Shown here: one piece after another, positions 60,990 through 64,000 of the stretch | Layout of the letters: each line of letters starts with the position of its first letter | Numbering within the stretch: position 1 is the first letter of the stretch | Position numbers and translations under genes: made by a program | The notes under the pieces: generated by a model | Told to the model about the DNA's origin: nothing | Databases searched by the model: none | Seen by the model: only the letters and a program-made list of their open reading frames with translations | Origin: Calycina herbarum | Taxonomy: Eukaryota; Ascomycota; Leotiomycetes; Helotiales; Pezizellaceae | NCBI GenBank assembly: GCA_001414485.1 | Contig: LLEY01000072.1 | Span: forward strand, 434,001 to 498,000 | DNA length: 64,000 bases | Direction of reading: 5' to 3'

Positions 60990-61185
60990 CAGAGCAGTAC
61001 GCTTTAAGTGCCCTATAAAATACCCTGTAGAAGACTTCTAATTCGCCAACCTCCCTGTAAAAGGCTTGAATGCCTGAACCCTTAGGGGTAAGCAAGTCTA
61101 TAGCATAGGTTCTGAACTCTAAGTTACATGGAGGTCTGCTGAAATTTAGCGCTTGGGCTGCCACTTGAGGGCATTATTACAGTGT
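60990..61185 (+). repeat. Interspersed repeat R, copy 1
   Basis: About 195 bp, starting GCAGTACGCTTTAAGTGCCC and containing CTTCTAATTCGCC, TGTAAAAGGCTTGAATGCC, AGGGGTAAGC and a GAAATTTAGCGCTTGGGCTG block. Copies 2 and 3 share these blocks in the same order and orientation. Confidence 0.7.
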
Positions 61186-61647
61186 ATTACGCCGCACAAA
61201 ATTAAAAAAGTTAGTGCCCACGTTTGCTGAAACGCGATTGTATAATTGTTAGGCGTTGAAGTTAGAATTTGGGTCTTTTCATTTTGAGATGAAGATTTGT
61301 GTCTTAATAAGAGGCGCGATTAATAGCTATTTCGAGATTTTATATCTTGTCTCACGGATAGAATAACTGTCTTATGATACGGGAGGCAAGAAATTTCAGA
61401 TGAAGAGGGGTGTTGTGAGGCTTTGATGCAGTGTACTACGAGCCTTGGAAATCAAATCATATTATTTCTTCGTAACTTTGAAGGATAGATATACAACAAA
61501 GCAGTGAAATTTCTAGATTACTGCAATAATTGCTTCTAAGTCTATTTGGAGTCAGTCTGTATTTTTCTTATATTTTTTCTGATCATTTTAGAGCTTGAAA
61601 CATGTCTTTTTACGCAGGGTGCTTGGGGTGCAAGTATGGAGAATACA

Positions 61648-61812
61648 GAGCAGTGCGCTATAAGTCCCTGTAAATTCCTCCTTGTAAATGGCGTCGAAGT
61701 CCTAGAGCAATTAGACTAAGCGAACATTTGACCCGGATTTACAGGGAGCGTCTTCTGAAATCTGGCGCACGCTGTGGCTTGCCCCAGGGAGCTATCATGG
61801 TGTATAGAGGAC
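61648..61812 (+). repeat. Interspersed repeat R, copy 2
   Basis: Starts GCAGTGCGCTATAAGTCCC; contains CCTTGTAAATGGCGTCG, TAAGCGAACAT, TTACAGGGAGC and TGAAATCTGGCGCACGCTG. It is shorter than the other two copies. Confidence 0.65.
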
Positions 61813-61840
61813 ACTGTCAAAAGTGCACTGTACCGACATA

Positions 61841-62036
61841 ATACGCTATAAACTGCCCTGAAAGCTTCTGATTCGCTACCCCCGTGTAAAAAGGAGTCGG
61901 TGCCCTAAATCCATAGAGGTAAGCGAGCATATAGAAGAGAATCTGGGAGCAAATTTACCGGGAGTTTCATTGAAATACATCGCTCGCCCTATATTGCGGC
62001 TTCAGAGCACTATTATAGGGCATTATAGGGTAGTGC
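61841..62036 (+). repeat. Interspersed repeat R, copy 3
   Basis: Starts ATACGCTATAAACTGCCC; contains CTTCTGATTCGCTACC, GTGTAAAAAGG, GAGGTAAGCGAGCATATAG, TTACCGGGAGT and GAAATACATCGCTCGCCC. It ends with AGAGCACTATTATAGGGCAT followed by a small inverted TAGTGCTCTG, a possible hairpin (62005-62040). Confidence 0.65.
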
Positions 62037-62049
62037 TCTGTATTCTCTA

Positions 62050-62600
62050 TACTTTTGACCGCGTTCTCTGTATAAGTTTGACAGTTTTATACTTATGTTC
62101 GTGTCCTTCGTAAGCGATCGGAGATTTTGAGTTGTGACTGTTTCTTCGAAATTCACACTTTGCAGGTGGAGGTTCGAATGGAAGTAATTTGACAATGCCA
62201 ATTAGAAAAAGTACGATTCAGGTTCCCTGGTTAATCTCGCTTAACATAGGACTGATTTTGTAACGGGTTATGTTTGTGCTATGTGTCGGACGTGGAATGA
62301 TGTTGCCTGCTACTCTTGGGAAAACTGAGCAGCATAAGGTACGCACATGTGCAGTATTTGTGAAGGATGATATACTGATATTATTTGTATATGTATGAGC
62401 ATTCTATGCGTTACATCCTATGTCTACAAGTGTTTTTCTCTAAAGAGTAATACCCCTGCGATAAAGGGTGTAAATACCTCGCTTCCTGGTTCTTTCTTTA
62501 TTCGAAACCAAAAAGTTGGAAAATCATTCGCGAGACGGTAATCCAGCTTGACTCTCAAATAAAGTCCTTCAACTAGTCTTACCTGCTTCTAGTCATAGAG
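62050..62600. other. No gene recognised
   Basis: No supported coding sequence. A short frame at 62013-62201 (-) overlaps the repeat and is not convincing. Confidence 0.4.
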
Positions 62601-62610
62601 AGATCTTCAA

Positions 62611-62962
62611 CGATGACTCCTCGCTGGTCCAAGACTGAAATCTATTTTATGCAAATGGCATATGAACAAGTTGAAATTGAAAGAGATTTTAGGGTCCTGA
62701 AACAAGGTCATTACCGAGTGTCTGCAAACTTACAAAGGACATGAATTTCAGCACCTGCAAGTTACGACAAAATTTCCAAGATAATGGGGTCATTGATAAG
62801 TCCCCAAAATTTACGGATGAAACTGTCCGCAAAAAACGAAAGGAGGGGGTTGAAATCAGCTTGGCAGAGGTCGCGGAAAAACTTGATGGAGAGGAATTGG
62901 CTAATGACTTATTTGAGAATGCGGATAGACTTCTCCAGAAGGCTGTGAGAAGGGACTTATAA
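62611..62962 (+). pseudogene. Degraded paralogue A of a small unknown protein
   Basis: Pieces in three frames match paralogue B: MTPRWSKTEIYFMQMAYEQ (62611 on), then VITECLQTYKGHEFQHLQ (about 62707-62760), then SPKFTDETVRKKRKEGVEIS and LAEVAEKLDGEELANDLFEN to a stop at 62960-62962. The second and third pieces join in frame if a 42-nt GT...AG segment (62761-62802) is removed, which is short for an intron. The first and second join in frame only by removing a 37-nt GT...AG segment. So it is either a gene with very short introns or a frame-shifted pseudogene. There is no recognised domain; the conserved motif is (F)T-x-VxxKxxxxxGVxxxLxxVAEELxG. Confidence 0.4.
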
Positions 62963-62974
62963 GCTTTGCTCATT

Positions 62975-63480
62975 TGATGAAGTCTTCTACTTCCCCAAGT
63001 ACTGACGCAACTGCCTCGGGATCTTCATAACTTGGAACATTTAGGGGAGAAAATGGACAGGTGGCCAATCTAGCTGAGGAAGTTATGAGTAAGAACCTCG
63101 ATTCATAAGCAAATATAAAGGGTTTTGGCTTTGTGTTTGTTTTGATAGGTCACGAATTAGGTTTGTATTCCAAGTCATGCGGTGCATCCTCTTACCCACC
63201 ACCTGAGAATCAAGAGACGATAGTTATATTCTCCAATTACGCTCGCAGTTTGTAAGGTTTGCTACTGTTGCCAGCTTTCACGTAACTTAGTAGCATTGTC
63301 TACTTCAAACATTCTCTCTATTAGAAGGAATATCATTACCTCGCTCTTCTATAATTCAGAATATCATTAGCGATACGGTAATCTTCAATGCTCAAGCTAA
63401 ACCAACTTACCTCGTCTCTTTTCAATAAGTCACACTCACTCTCGGAAACCCGTGAACATTCTCAAAGTGGCACCAACCCC
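62975..63480. other. Spacer between the two paralogous fragments; no gene recognised
   Basis: Contains TCACGAATTAGG and other sequence without a convincing frame. It shares a short CTACCTCGCTTCC/ACCTCGCTCTTC-ATTCGAAAC/ATTCAGAAT-ATCATT context with the start of paralogue A (62475-62530 and 63340-63370), so the duplicated unit probably extends into the upstream flank. Confidence 0.4.
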
Positions 63481-63484
63481 TGGG

Positions 63485-63905
63485 TCAAAAACTGAGTTCT
63501 ATCTCCTCGACATGGCCTCTCGTCAAAAAAGGACGAGAAAAGGTCCCCACGCACAATAGCCATCGACTCGTGGAAGGTCTCATATACGCCAGCACCCAAC
63601 AGTTCCTACAATATTGCCAAAAACACCAGTTCCACGACATGCGGGAGTTCACTCCATCTGATGTCTGGAGGAAACTTGCTAGCAACAAAGGAGGAACGGG
63701 AGTATGCTTGGATGATGTTGCGGAAGAGCTTGGTGGGGATGATAGAGCCGTCGATTTCTTTGAGGATGCGGATAAAATTCTTGAGAAGGCGAGAGATGAG
63801 GTGGGATTTGCTTTTGGGTTTTTGCTGGATGATGCTTCTGGGGAAGAGAGGGGCGTTGGGAATGGATTTGATTTGCCTCCCGTAAACACCTCTTTGCCTG
63901 GATGA
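63485..63905 (+). CDS. Small unknown protein, paralogue B (5' end uncertain)
   Basis: The + frame is open from about 63504 and reads VEGLIYASTQQFLQYCQKHQ, FHDMREFTPSDVWRKLASNK, VCLDDVAEELGGDDRAVDFF, EDADKILEKARDEVGF and ends at TGA 63903-63905. It aligns with paralogue A over about 65 residues. Upstream, SKTEFYLLDMA in another frame (about 63485-63520) matches SKTEIYFMQMA of paralogue A, so there is a frame change or an unrecognised intron between them. The frame has no ATG at its start; the first in-frame ATG comes late (ATGCGGGAG, 63639), so the gene may be broken. The C-terminus is acidic and Gly-rich. No family is recognised. Confidence 0.4.
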
Positions 63906-64000
63906 GGTGAAGAAGGTAGTCGATATGGCTCCGATTCAAAAGCTTGGAGAGGTTGGGGTTGAAGGGGAAATATCTAAACAGCCCTCTTCTTAAATTTACG
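63906..64000. other. Window end; nothing recognised
   Basis: Ninety-five bases with no supported feature. Confidence 0.4.

Overview
The window looks like a chromosome segment of a filamentous ascomycete (Pezizomycotina). The evidence is short 50-85 nt spliceosomal introns with GTNNGT donors and CTAAC/CTGAC-like branch sites, fungal gene families, and long AT-rich tracts almost emptied of CpA/TpG but keeping CpG, which is the signature of repeat-induced point mutation (RIP). A leotiomycete is my guess, but nothing here proves it.

Layout. 1-7.2 kb: RIP-degraded Ty3/Gypsy elements (a chromodomain element on + ending in a clean LTR, then a truncated element of LTR family A on -). 7.7-16.6 kb: a more normal island holding one apparently intact HNH-nuclease gene (8368-9893) and decayed genes: an F-box-like family member (about 11.6-13.0 kb) and an APH-type phosphotransferase (about 13.8-14.6 kb) with four in-frame stops, all explicable by CpA to TpA change. 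16.6-48.6 kb: a RIP-saturated nest of transposons. 48.6-64 kb: normal-composition DNA with an SRPK-like kinase, an ML-domain secreted protein, a GPI-anchored Asn/Gly-repeat wall protein, a PLC-like phosphodiesterase, a DsbA-fold fragment, a broken unknown gene, a three-copy repeat and a decayed paralogous pair.

The nest can be unpicked. A DUF3435 (fungal tyrosine-recombinase family) gene on - runs from about 32.3 kb to 29,078 and resumes at 18,312. Between lies a complete Gypsy element (18313-29077, target duplication CTAAC), and removing it with one duplication rejoins the reading frame. That Gypsy contains a Fot1/pogo DNA transposon (20639-23139, TA duplication), which itself contains a 636-bp TRIM-like miniature LTR element (22107-22742, duplication TCTAC). 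Two solo LTRs (duplications TATAG and TATAT) also sit in the Gypsy, and a different solo LTR (duplication ACGTT) sits in the recombinase gene. A second complete Gypsy (36386-46866) splits an older LTR of its own family and carries two pogo elements of different subfamilies. Further family A fragments flank these.

The transposon genes are all broken and no working system links them. The right-hand genes look like unrelated single-copy loci. I found no CRISPR array, rRNA, tRNA, biosynthetic cluster or clearly undescribed functional system. The best novelty is the fully resolvable nest, the antisense coiled-coil reading frame in the Gypsy 3' region, and the TRIM element.
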